DNA of 14,474 bases from Chlorobiota bacterium. GTDB lineage: Bacteria > Bacteroidota > Ignavibacteria > Ignavibacteriales > Ignavibacteriaceae. The number at the start of each line of letters is the position of its first letter. The stretch's first letter is position 1. Location: the NCBI GenBank assembly GCA_008363265.1, contig RHKR01000011.1, positions 1 to 14,474 of the forward strand, read 5' to 3'. Shown here piece after piece: positions 1 through 7,345 of this stretch. The notes below the pieces were generated by a model. The model did not search any database. It worked only from the letters and a program-made list of their open reading frames with translations, and was not told where the DNA came from. The translations under genes were made by a program, and so were the position numbers.

Positions 1-1462
1 CCGTGGCTTCAAGTTCCCGGGCCGATGCGGTTATCTGCGTAACTGAAGAGTTTACCTGAACCCCGGAACTTCCGACCTGGCTAAGCAGGGAGAAGAGGTT
101 TGAGGCCATTTTACGGACCGATGCCACAAGCAAGTGTGACTCGTCAGTATCATCTATATTCAGTTTTTGGGTGGCGAAGAGTGTAAACCTCCTCTGGATC
201 TTGTATTCATTTAATTCGTCACTGCCGGCTTTAAGGTCACCCCTGGCTATCTTTTCAACACTTCCGATCAGACTTGTTATCGGATCTGTTATCCTGTTGC
301 TGAAATACCATGCGACAACGAGTGTGAAGGCGACAATTCCGAACGTAAGCAGCAGCATGTTGATAGTGAAGCCGGAACTCACCTCTTCAACGCTCGCTTT
401 TGCTGAGTAATACTCGTCCTCGTAAGTTGAGGCAACTATAACCCAGTCCCAGTTATAAAAGTGGATTGCCACAGAAACCTTTTTTCTTGGTTCTTTGCCG
501 CTCCCCTGCTCGGTCCACGAATAAGTGTGGAAGACTGCATCTTCGGCTTTAACGGCGTCGTTCACGATCTTCTGAACGTAATACTCACCGTTGGCATCCT
601 TCTCAAACCAGGCACTTTCACCCTCTTTTTTTCCGTCATGGGTGATGATGTAGCGCCCTTTACGGTCACCGGTGGCTCCGTAGATTGTTACGGTACCGGT
701 CTCTCCGACGGTAACAGACTGTATGTTCTTCCTGAGTGAGGGAACCGCCTCGATCTGTTCACCGACAACGAGCATTCCCGTTATTTCCCCTTTTGCGTTC
801 AGGATCGGATCATAAGATGTGATAAACCACGAGCCGGCAGCCCATGCTATCCCCTTGTAAGGAGAGCCCTTCATTACCGTCTCGATCACAACATCCTTTG
901 TGCCATCGGGCATAAGCGCCGGAATAAATGTTCCGAGTGAACGCTGACCGTTGGTATTTGAAACTGTAGTGGCCACGCGGATCATGTCACCGGCCTCATT
1001 CATCCTCTGGAAAATGCTCGCAACAACTCCCATAAGCGATTTCATCTCATCAATCACGGGTACCCTGGTCTCGAATGATGTCACCTGACCCAGCCACTTG
1101 TTCCCCAGCATCAATTTTGGAAGCGCGATCTTATCCGACTTCTTGGTGAACTGGTCGACCGCTATCCACTCGGTTCTCTCCTCCGAGAACTTGAATCCAC
1201 CCTCCCTGTCCACGATCTCCCATGCAACCTTTTGGGCACGGTCAACTTTGTCCTGTATAAGGTCGTTGGAGGTCATGCAGAGGTTGTACATATCGTACGC
1301 GATCTGCCGGAGGGCTTCGCGGCCAAGGGTGTCGAGCTCTGCTTCGGTGGTTTCAGCGATATTATTTTTGAACCCGAACATGGCGATCTGGGTTACAATT
1401 ACCGGTATTAGTGCAGCGAAAAGCACAAGCGAGATTACTTTGCGCCTAAGAGTAAGCTTCAC
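1..1462 (-). CDS. Methyl-accepting chemotaxis protein, Cache sensor + HAMP (3' end outside window)
   Basis: Transmembrane chemoreceptor that would sense a ligand in the periplasm and control CheA through its cytoplasmic tip. My reading of the minus strand from the GTG at 1462-1460 is open for 487 codons to the window edge, so the protein is truncated. It has a first membrane helix at about residues 9-30, a periplasmic region of about 335 residues, a second helix at about 367-388, and HAMP starting with the DPI motif at 393-395. The periplasmic part resembles the Cache_3-Cache_2 fusion class (for example the GSWFITSYDPIL and GMLVVGEQ stretches). The last visible residues (QITASARELEAT) look like the start of the methylation helices; the signalling tip is missing. 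The GTG start is chosen because AGGAG lies 7 nt upstream and the membrane helix follows at once. An apparent insertion of about 18-20 residues lies inside HAMP. Ligand unknown. Confidence 0.88.
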   Translation of the reverse strand, partial: MKLTLRRKVISLVLFAALIPVIVTQIAMFGFKNNIAETTEAELDTLGREALRQIAYDMYNLCMTSNDLIQDKVDRAQKVAWEIVDREGGFKFSEERTEWIAVDQFTKKSDKIALPKLMLGNKWLGQVTSFETRVPVIDEMKSLMGVVASIFQRMNEAGDMIRVATTVSNTNGQRSLGTFIPALMPDGTKDVVIETVMKGSPYKGIAWAAGSWFITSYDPILNAKGEITGMLVVGEQIEAVPSLRKNIQSVTVGETGTVTIYGATGDRKGRYIITHDGKKEGESAWFEKDANGEYYVQKIVNDAVKAEDAVFHTYSWTEQGSGKEPRKKVSVAIHFYNWDWVIVASTYEDEYYSAKASVEEVSSGFTINMLLLTFGIVAFTLVVAWYFSNRITDPITSLIGSVEKIARGDLKAGSDELNEYKIQRRFTLFATQKLNIDDTDESHLLVASVRKMASNLFSLLSQVGSSGVQVNSSVTQITASARELEAT

Positions 1463-1469
1463 GGCTTCT

Positions 1470-1474
1470 CTCCT
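1470..1474 (-). promoter_or_regulatory. Ribosome binding site of the chemoreceptor gene
   Basis: AGGAG on the minus strand, 7 nt before the GTG at 1462. It is one of the few clear Shine-Dalgarno sites in the window and supports the GTG start. Confidence 0.7.
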
Positions 1475-1499
1475 GTAGTTTGTGTGATCGATGATGATG

Positions 1500-1523
1500 A
1501 ATATCTGGCATAAAACAGATATT
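1500..1523. repeat. Perfect 8-bp inverted repeat in the chemoreceptor/mutS divergent region
   Basis: AATATCTG (1500-1507) and CAGATATT (1516-1523) are exact reverse complements separated by 8 nt. The site lies 38-61 nt upstream of the chemoreceptor start and 129-152 nt upstream of mutS. The size and symmetry fit an operator for a dimeric regulator, more likely acting on the chemoreceptor. No T-run follows, so it is not an intrinsic terminator. The rest of the 1463-1651 gap is AT-rich and shows no promoter I would commit to; TATTTTTA at 1589-1596 is only a weak -7 candidate for mutS. Confidence 0.5.
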
Positions 1524-1651
1524 TAAATTGTTAAATAATTGATTCATATACAAATATTAAACCACCGTAATTGCTTATTTTTTGTCGGTATTTTTAAAAA
1601 GTTTCAATTTACAACAGGTTAATCACCGGTAAAACCCCACTGATCCGCCAA

Positions 1652-4276
1652 ATGTCTCAAACTCCTTTAATGGCCCAATATTATAAAATAAAGCAGGCAC
1701 ACCCTGATACGGTACTCCTTTTCAGGATGGGGGACTTCTATGAGACATTTGAGGAGGACGCGAAAATAGCCGCAAAGGTACTCGGGATCACTCTTACCAA
1801 ACGGGCAAACGGGGCTGCCGGTGAAGTGCCGCTTGCAGGATTTCCGCATCACGCGGTCGAAAGCTACCTGCCAAAACTTGTACGCTCGGGGTACCGTGTG
1901 GCGATCTGCGAGCAGATCGAAGACCCCAAACTCGCCAAAGGAATTGTAAAGAGGGAGGTTATCGAAGTGGTAACCCCCGGAGTGGTTTTCTCCGACAAGG
2001 TGCTCGACCACAAGAAGAACAACTACCTGATGGCGATAAACCGGGGTGACCTGGTCTCAGGCGTGGCGTTCTGTGACATCTCAACAGGGGATTTCTTCCT
2101 TTTTGAGGTGGAAACCTCAAGACTTACCGACCAGATCAGCGTTATCTCCCCTTCAGAAGTCCTGTCTGCCAGAAAAAACCGTGACGAAACAGCCGCGCTT
2201 CTTGCCAAAGCCGGGAGTGAAGCAAGGGTAACCAAAATCGATGACTGGATATTCAATCGTGAATACGCCAGGGAGACCCTGCTGAAGCACTTCGGAACCG
2301 TTAATCTGAAAGGTTTTGGGGCCGGTGAGATCGATTCTGCTGTCTCAGCTGCGGGTGCGGTTCTCCATTACCTGCAGGAGACCCAAAAGGCCAACCTTAC
2401 ACACCTGAACCGGCTACAACTCTACAATCCCTCGGAGTATATGATCCTCGATCCCGCAACAAAGCGGAACCTCGAGATCACATTTTCGATGACCGACGGC
2501 AGCAAGGACGGAACCCTTTTCGCCGTGCTCGACAAGACGGAAACACCGATGGGTGGCCGTCTCCTGAAGAAATGGATATCCTCACCCCTGACCTCTCTTG
2601 AGCCTATCCTCCAGAGGCAGGAGTCGGTGGAAGTGCTCTACAACAGCAAAAAGATGCGCGAGAAGCTCAAGAAGAGCCTTTCAGGCATCGGTGACCTCGA
2701 GCGACTGATCTCCCGTATCTGCACAGGAAGGGCAACCCCACGAGAAATGGTGGCGATGAAGTATTCGCTTCTGGAGATCCCCGAACTGATCAAGATCCTC
2801 TTTGAGACAGACAATTCAGTGATGGTAAAACTCCGTGAATCCCTCGTGGCACTTGATGATGTTACGCGAAAACTTGAAGAGGCCATTTCAGATAATCCCC
2901 CAATTTCCCTCGCCGATGGCGGCGTGATAAAACGGGGTTACAGCATCGAACTTGATGAGATGAGGGAAATACTTTATTCGGGGAAAGACTGGATAACCGA
3001 CCTCCAGCGCACAGAACGCGAGCGTACGGGCATTTCATCCCTGAAGATAAGCTACAACAGGGTCTTCGGCTACTATATCGAGATAAGCAACGTCCACAAG
3101 GATAGGGTACCTCCTGAGTATATAAGGAAACAGACCCTTGTAAACGCCGAGAGGTACATCACCCCCGACCTGAAAGTTTACGAAGACAAGGTTCTGAACG
3201 CCGAGGAGAACACCCGATCGCTCGAAGCGGAACTCTTTAATGATGTAAGAATTTTTACGGCTTCCTACACTGAGGTGATACAGAAGAACGCGAAGTACAT
3301 CGCGATGCTCGACTGCCTCCTCTCGTTCGCGGAAGCAGCGGTTGAGTACAACTATGTGAAGCCTGTGGTTAATGAGTCGGGAAAGCTCGAAATATACGAG
3401 TCGCGCCACCCCGTGGTTGAGAGGATACTCCCGCCGGGAGAGAAGTTCACTCCGAACGATTACATAATGGACGACACAGAAAACCAGATAATAGTTCTCA
3501 CCGGTCCCAACATGGCGGGTAAATCAGTTTACCTGAGACAACTCGGACTTCTCGTGCTGCTGGCCCAGATAGGCTCTTTTGTTCCTGCGAGCCGTGCTGA
3601 AATAGGGATTGTCGACAGGATATTCACCCGTGTCGGGGCAAGCGACAACATCACCGCCGGCGAGAGTACCTTCCTCGTTGAGATGCAGGAAGCCGCCAAC
3701 ATCCTGAACAATGCCACCGGTAGAAGCCTGATACTTCTCGATGAGATCGGGAGGGGAACCAGCACTTTCGACGGACTCTCGATAGCATGGTCGATGACAG
3801 AATATTTACACGAAAACCCCCGCTGCGCTGCAAAAACCCTCTTTGCCACTCACTATCATGAACTCAATGAGATGGCGGAGATCTTCCCGAGGATCAGGAA
3901 CTACCGTGTTCAGGTGCGTGAATATGACGACAAGGTGATCTTCCTCCACAAGGTTTCTCCCGGAAGTGCCGATCACTCCTATGGTATTCAGGTCGCAATG
4001 ATGGCGGGTCTCCCCTCGCAGGTAACCTCCCGTGCAAAAGAGATACTTGCCAACCTCGAGAGCAAGGAGCTCACTCCATACGAGGTGAAGAAAGCAAAAA
4101 AAGCGAAGAAGGAAGCAGAGGACCACGGCTATTATCAGTTGAGCCTCTTTGAATTCACGGATGACGCGCTGCGGAAAGAGATCGGGGATATTAAAGTTGA
4201 AGAGCTCACCCCCGTTCAGGCACTCAACAAACTTGATGAGTTAAAGAGAAAACTGAGCGAAAAAGGGGAGGACTAA
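1652..4276 (+). CDS. mutS: DNA mismatch repair protein MutS
   Basis: Mismatch-recognition ATPase that clamps on mispaired bases and recruits MutL. The 874 residues are normal for bacterial MutS1 and all domains are present. The mismatch-contacting Phe-X-Glu motif is F29-Y30-E31. Connector and lever domains follow, with the clamp inserted at roughly 430-520. The ATPase has Walker A GPNMAGKS at 618-625 and Walker B ending in D697-E698, followed by the conserved GRGTSTFDG loop. Near the C-terminus QLSLF at 829-833 is a canonical beta-clamp-binding motif, and the final helical segment resembles the MutS tetramerisation tail. The first ATG is used; an ATG at codon 7 is also possible, since neither has a Shine-Dalgarno site. 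The stop TAA interleaves with the stop of the convergent gene. No mutL is visible nearby. Confidence 0.98.
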   Translation: MSQTPLMAQYYKIKQAHPDTVLLFRMGDFYETFEEDAKIAAKVLGITLTKRANGAAGEVPLAGFPHHAVESYLPKLVRSGYRVAICEQIEDPKLAKGIVKREVIEVVTPGVVFSDKVLDHKKNNYLMAINRGDLVSGVAFCDISTGDFFLFEVETSRLTDQISVISPSEVLSARKNRDETAALLAKAGSEARVTKIDDWIFNREYARETLLKHFGTVNLKGFGAGEIDSAVSAAGAVLHYLQETQKANLTHLNRLQLYNPSEYMILDPATKRNLEITFSMTDGSKDGTLFAVLDKTETPMGGRLLKKWISSPLTSLEPILQRQESVEVLYNSKKMREKLKKSLSGIGDLERLISRICTGRATPREMVAMKYSLLEIPELIKILFETDNSVMVKLRESLVALDDVTRKLEEAISDNPPISLADGGVIKRGYSIELDEMREILYSGKDWITDLQRTERERTGISSLKISYNRVFGYYIEISNVHKDRVPPEYIRKQTLVNAERYITPDLKVYEDKVLNAEENTRSLEAELFNDVRIFTASYTEVIQKNAKYIAMLDCLLSFAEAAVEYNYVKPVVNESGKLEIYESRHPVVERILPPGEKFTPNDYIMDDTENQIIVLTGPNMAGKSVYLRQLGLLVLLAQIGSFVPASRAEIGIVDRIFTRVGASDNITAGESTFLVEMQEAANILNNATGRSLILLDEIGRGTSTFDGLSIAWSMTEYLHENPRCAAKTLFATHYHELNEMAEIFPRIRNYRVQVREYDDKVIFLHKVSPGSADHSYGIQVAMMAGLPSQVTSRAKEILANLESKELTPYEVKKAKKAKKEAEDHGYYQLSLFEFTDDALRKEIGDIKVEELTPVQALNKLDELKRKLSEKGED

Positions 4277-5061
4277 CCCGCCTTTTTAACCACCCGGAAA
4301 CCGAACGTCGACGCACGGGAGTTTTGTGTGGCGGAAAATCTGTTTGAATTCCGGGCTATATTGCTCTCATAGTTCCATGCTCCCCCGCGGAGCACTTTTC
4401 CGTTCCCTTTTGCGGGTCCTTTCGGATCGATAAGATCATCAGCATCATAGGGACCGTAGTTGTCCCAGCACCACTCCCAAAGATTCCCCGACATATCGAA
4501 TATCCCCAGTTCGTTCGGAGCTTTTTGTTTTGGCGGACGCATTTTGCCGTTGGAATTCTCCTTGTACCAGCCGACCATGAGGGGATCGTTACTGCCGCTG
4601 AAGAGGGTGTTCTTACCGGGTTTTCCGCCCCTTGCAGCGAATTCCCACTCGGCCTCGGTGGGAAGGCGATACCCGTTTGCCCGGAAATTACAGGTTACGG
4701 TCTGTCCTTTTATCGTGTAGCACGGGTTCAGGTTGTGCTTAAGGCTGAGTTTGTTACAGAATCTGACGGCATCGAACCAGCTTACATTGTTAACAGGAAG
4801 CGTCGGTTCTTTGATGATCGCAATATTGTGCCCCATTACATCCTCGTAGAGGCCCTGCGTGATCTCAGTTGTTGAAATATAGAATCCGTAGACGGTTACA
4901 TCCCTCAACTCGGCCTCATCGTCGTCGCAGAGGATCGTCGGATCAAAGCAACCCATCACGTAGTTGCCGCCATCAACGAAGATCAGATCGAGGGTCTGAG
5001 CCGAAAGGGGAAGTGCCGCGATCAAAAGCGCGAGCAGGGTTGGCAGTTTCAGATTTTTCAT
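4273..5061 (-). CDS. Secreted formylglycine-generating-enzyme-fold (SUMF1/FGE-sulfatase domain) protein, probably non-catalytic
   Basis: 262 residues. An N-terminal signal peptide (basic MKNLK, hydrophobic run, likely cleavage after the alanine in LSAQ near residues 19-22) points to export. The rest is one FGE/SUMF1 domain: the start FVDGGNYVMG, a central region with YRLPTEAEWEFAARGG, SGNLWEWCWD at 191-200, and the end VLRGGAW...FGFRVV. True FGE oxidises a cysteine of sulfatases to formylglycine using two active-site cysteines after the RGGS/A motif. Here the equivalent stretch (about 225-241) has none (NYESNIAR), so this activity is unlikely. The remaining cysteines are C38 and C45 near the mature N-terminus and C198, plus others in the middle. 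Many Bacteroidota proteins use this fold as a structural or ligand-binding module (GldK/GldJ relatives). No sulfatase gene is in view. It overlaps the 3' end of mutS by 4 bp. Confidence 0.88.
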   Translation of the reverse strand: MKNLKLPTLLALLIAALPLSAQTLDLIFVDGGNYVMGCFDPTILCDDDEAELRDVTVYGFYISTTEITQGLYEDVMGHNIAIIKEPTLPVNNVSWFDAVRFCNKLSLKHNLNPCYTIKGQTVTCNFRANGYRLPTEAEWEFAARGGKPGKNTLFSGSNDPLMVGWYKENSNGKMRPPKQKAPNELGIFDMSGNLWEWCWDNYGPYDADDLIDPKGPAKGNGKVLRGGAWNYESNIARNSNRFSATQNSRASTFGFRVVKKAG

Positions 5062-5085
5062 AAATTAATCAACTGATTCATTATG

Positions 5086-5117
5086 GAAATTTAACCAACT
5101 CGAAGGGATTGGCAAAA
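5086..5117 (-). promoter_or_regulatory. Putative Bacteroidota-type promoter of the FGE-fold gene
   Basis: On the minus strand, TTTTG (plus-strand CAAAA, 5113-5117) is followed after exactly 19 nt by TAAATTTC (5086-5093), a 7-of-8 match to the -7 consensus TAnnTTTG. Transcription would start near 5079, giving a leader of about 18 nt before the ATG at 5061. Confidence 0.5.
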
Positions 5118-5147
5118 CCGTAAAATCTTAACCACCGCCTCTTTTCG

Positions 5148-5155
5148 TATATTTG
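5148..5155 (+). promoter_or_regulatory. Putative -7 element of the transketolase promoter
   Basis: TATATTTG matches TAnnTTTG exactly and lies 40 nt before the proposed TTG start. The matching -33 TTG is not at the usual spacing (the nearest, 5109-5111, is 36 nt away), so only the -7 half is convincing. A transcript starting near 5162 would have a leader of about 33 nt. Confidence 0.5.
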
Positions 5156-5185
5156 TGGTTCATAATTTTTCGAATTTCAGACACC

Positions 5186-5189
5186 GGAG
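5186..5189 (+). promoter_or_regulatory. Ribosome binding site that sets the transketolase TTG start
   Basis: GGAG ends 5 nt before the TTG at 5195-5197. It favours this start over the more upstream in-frame TTG at 5153, which lies inside the -7 promoter element, and over the ATG at 5240, which would remove conserved N-terminal residues. Confidence 0.65.
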
Positions 5190-5194
5190 ATAAA

Positions 5195-7171
5195 TTGGAT
5201 ATTAAAAATCTTTCGATCAACACGATCAGAACCCTGGCAATGGACGCAGTACAGAAAGCGAACTCAGGGCATCCCGGGGCACCCATGGGTCTTGCTCCCC
5301 TCGGATATTTCCTCTTCCATGAAGTGATGAACTTTAATCCAAAAGACCCGAAGTGGATCAACCGCGACCGTTTCGTCCTCTCGGGCGGCCATGGGAGCAT
5401 GCTTTTATATTCGCTGCTGCACCTTTCAGGGTTCAATCTTTCACTCGATGAAATAAAGAATTTCAGACAGTGGGAGAGCCTCACACCGGGTCACCCCGAA
5501 CGTGACCACACCGATGGAGTCGAGGCAACAACGGGTCCGCTCGGACAGGGTATCTCCAACGCCATCGGCATGGCCCTCGCTTATGAGTTTATGGCGGCGA
5601 AGTTCAACAAACCCGGTTTTGATATATTAGATCACTTCGTATATGCCATCGCCGGCGATGGTGATCTGATGGAAGGGATCTCACATGAGGCGGCTTCATT
5701 CGCGGGAAATCAGAAGCTTCGCAGACTCATCCTTTTCTACGATGACAACGGTATTTCGATCGACGGTAAAACCTCCCTCTCATTCACTGATGAGACCGAA
5801 AAACGCTTCTTAAGCTACGGCTGGAATGTTTTCAACATTTATGATGTACATGATATTGAGGCGCTACGGTTCATTGTCCACGAGGCACAGCACAGCGACA
5901 GACCTTCACTCGTGATCACGAAGACAAACATCGGCTACGGCAGTCCCAACAAACAGGATACCGCGAAGGCCCACGGTTCACCCCTCGGTGAGGAAGAGAT
6001 CAAACTTACGAAAGCCAATCTCGGCTGGGAGTATTCCGAACCTTTCACCGTACCCGAAGAAGTCAGGACCCACTTCGCGCAGGCGGTTGAAGAAAAGATG
6101 AAGGTATTCCAGTCATGGAACAATCTCTTCGAACAGTACACGGCACAGTTCCCTGAAGAGGCGGCACTTCTCCGGAAGATAATGAACAGTAAAGCACCCG
6201 GATCATTTCCGGTGAATGAAACGATGTTCCCGGATCTTAACGAGAAACTCGCATCACGAGCATCATCCCACAAGGTGATCAACAAACTGGCTGACGCCTA
6301 CCCGACACTTTTGGGTGGTTCGGCGGATCTTACGGAGTCGAACCTGACCGACTTCAAGGGTCTCCCGGCATTTTCGGCAGCCGACAGAACCGGCCGGAAC
6401 ATCCACTATGGCGTCCGCGAACACGGTATGGGCGGTGTGATGAACGGAATCGCGATGTACGGAGGAATGATTCCTTTCGGCGGTACCTTCCTGGTATTCT
6501 CCGATTATATGCGTCCGACCATCCGTCTCGCGGCAATGCAGAACCTGCAGGTGATATATGTTTTCACTCACGACAGTATCGGCCTCGGAGAAGACGGACC
6601 GACACATCAGCCCGTTGAGCACACTATGAGCCTCAGAATGATCCCCGGACTGACAACCATCCGTCCTGCCGACAGCCATGAAACCGTTTACGCGTGGAAG
6701 GCGGCTCTTGAAAACACCAACGGACCGACAGCGCTGATCCTTTCGAGGCAGGGTATACCGGTCGTGAAAGATCGCGCCAATCCCGTCGCCGGTCTTGAAA
6801 AAGGTGCGTACATCGTCCGTGATTGCGAAGGAACACCGGACGTTATCCTGATCGGTACCGGTTCCGAAGTGGAGCTCGCGATAAATGCCGGAGAGAAATT
6901 AACAGCAAGCGGTAAAAAGGTAAGAGTGGTCAGCTTCCCGTCGTGGGAGCTCTTTGAAAAGCAAAGCGCTGACTATAAAAACTCGGTTTTCCCTCCTGAA
7001 GTGAAGAACCGCGTTGCCGTTGAAGCCGGCTCAACCTTCGGCTGGCACAAGTATACCGGCACGGAAGGCAAAGTGATCGGACTTGATCATTTCGGTGCCT
7101 CCGCTCCCGCGGGCACCCTCTACGAAAAATTCGGCCTCACGGTCGAAAAGATCCTCGAAGCGGCTTTATAA
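5195..7171 (+). CDS. tkt: Transketolase
   Basis: Thiamine-diphosphate enzyme moving two-carbon units between ketose and aldose phosphates in the non-oxidative pentose phosphate pathway; cytoplasmic. From the TTG start it has 658 residues, the usual length for the full bacterial form. Near the N-terminus are SINTIRTLAMDAV and the SGHPGAP motif. The cofactor motif GDGD is at 154-157, with the paired asparagine N185 in YDDNG, the same numbering as in E. coli TktA. The middle domain carries YGVREHGMG with the conserved glutamate at about residue 409, then THDSIGLGEDGPTHQPVEH. The C-terminal domain ends in a normal FGASAPAGTLYEKFGLT region. It stands alone between a divergent upstream gene and its own terminator, so it is probably monocistronic. 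The TTG start codon is the only oddity. Confidence 0.97.
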   Translation: MDIKNLSINTIRTLAMDAVQKANSGHPGAPMGLAPLGYFLFHEVMNFNPKDPKWINRDRFVLSGGHGSMLLYSLLHLSGFNLSLDEIKNFRQWESLTPGHPERDHTDGVEATTGPLGQGISNAIGMALAYEFMAAKFNKPGFDILDHFVYAIAGDGDLMEGISHEAASFAGNQKLRRLILFYDDNGISIDGKTSLSFTDETEKRFLSYGWNVFNIYDVHDIEALRFIVHEAQHSDRPSLVITKTNIGYGSPNKQDTAKAHGSPLGEEEIKLTKANLGWEYSEPFTVPEEVRTHFAQAVEEKMKVFQSWNNLFEQYTAQFPEEAALLRKIMNSKAPGSFPVNETMFPDLNEKLASRASSHKVINKLADAYPTLLGGSADLTESNLTDFKGLPAFSAADRTGRNIHYGVREHGMGGVMNGIAMYGGMIPFGGTFLVFSDYMRPTIRLAAMQNLQVIYVFTHDSIGLGEDGPTHQPVEHTMSLRMIPGLTTIRPADSHETVYAWKAALENTNGPTALILSRQGIPVVKDRANPVAGLEKGAYIVRDCEGTPDVILIGTGSEVELAINAGEKLTASGKKVRVVSFPSWELFEKQSADYKNSVFPPEVKNRVAVEAGSTFGWHKYTGTEGKVIGLDHFGASAPAGTLYEKFGLTVEKILEAAL

Positions 7172-7181
7172 TTAATTGATT

Positions 7182-7215
7182 AAAAACGGAGTTTGTTATC
7201 AGGCTCCGTTTTTTT
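7182..7215 (+). terminator. Rho-independent terminator of tkt
   Basis: AAAAACGGAG (7182-7191) pairs perfectly with CTCCGTTTTT (7204-7213) around a 12-nt loop, and seven T residues run through 7209-7215. It starts 10 nt after the tkt stop codon. The A-rich left arm could also give some termination in the opposite direction. Confidence 0.9.
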
Positions 7216-7248
7216 GTATGGTGTTTGATTTGAGTTTTTAATTTACAC

Positions 7249-7278
7249 TTGCTGTTAATCAAATTAAATGTATATTTG
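7249..7278 (+). promoter_or_regulatory. Bacteroidota-type promoter of the HTH-ImmA gene
   Basis: TTG (7249-7251), a 19-nt spacer, then TATATTTG (7271-7278), an exact TAnnTTTG. This is the best complete promoter in the window. Transcription from about 7285 would leave a leader of roughly 60 nt before the ATG at 7346. No HigB-like toxin gene fits between this promoter and the coding region. Confidence 0.65.
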
Positions 7279-7345
7279 AAATGAGTCCGGCGGATTTATC
7301 TGCAAAAGACTAAAACAGTAGAGATAAATGAGATTGTAAACTGTC

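Noticed and set aside
171..1478. Plus-strand open frames at 171-410, 461-739 and 1098-1478
   Set aside because: They lie opposite the chemoreceptor gene, which is open for 487 codons with clear Cache, membrane and HAMP features. The plus-strand products resemble nothing and are antisense shadows.
1524..1651. Promoter for mutS
   Set aside because: TATTTTTTG (1576-1584) has one base too many for TAnnTTTG, and TATTTTTA (1589-1596) has no TTG at proper spacing. Too weak to list as a feature.
3035..3409. Minus-strand frame of 124 codons within mutS, and similar ones at 1667-2011 and 3806-4126
   Set aside because: mutS is intact and fully conserved across these stretches. The opposite-strand products have no recognisable domain and no start signals.
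5128..5484. Minus-strand frame of 118 codons over the tkt promoter and 5' end
   Set aside because: It covers the conserved N-terminus of transketolase and its promoter; the product has no domain features.
7328..7339. Tiny leader frame ATG AGA TTG TAA before the HTH-ImmA gene
   Set aside because: Only three codons, no ribosome binding site and no hairpin pair suggesting attenuation; likely chance.
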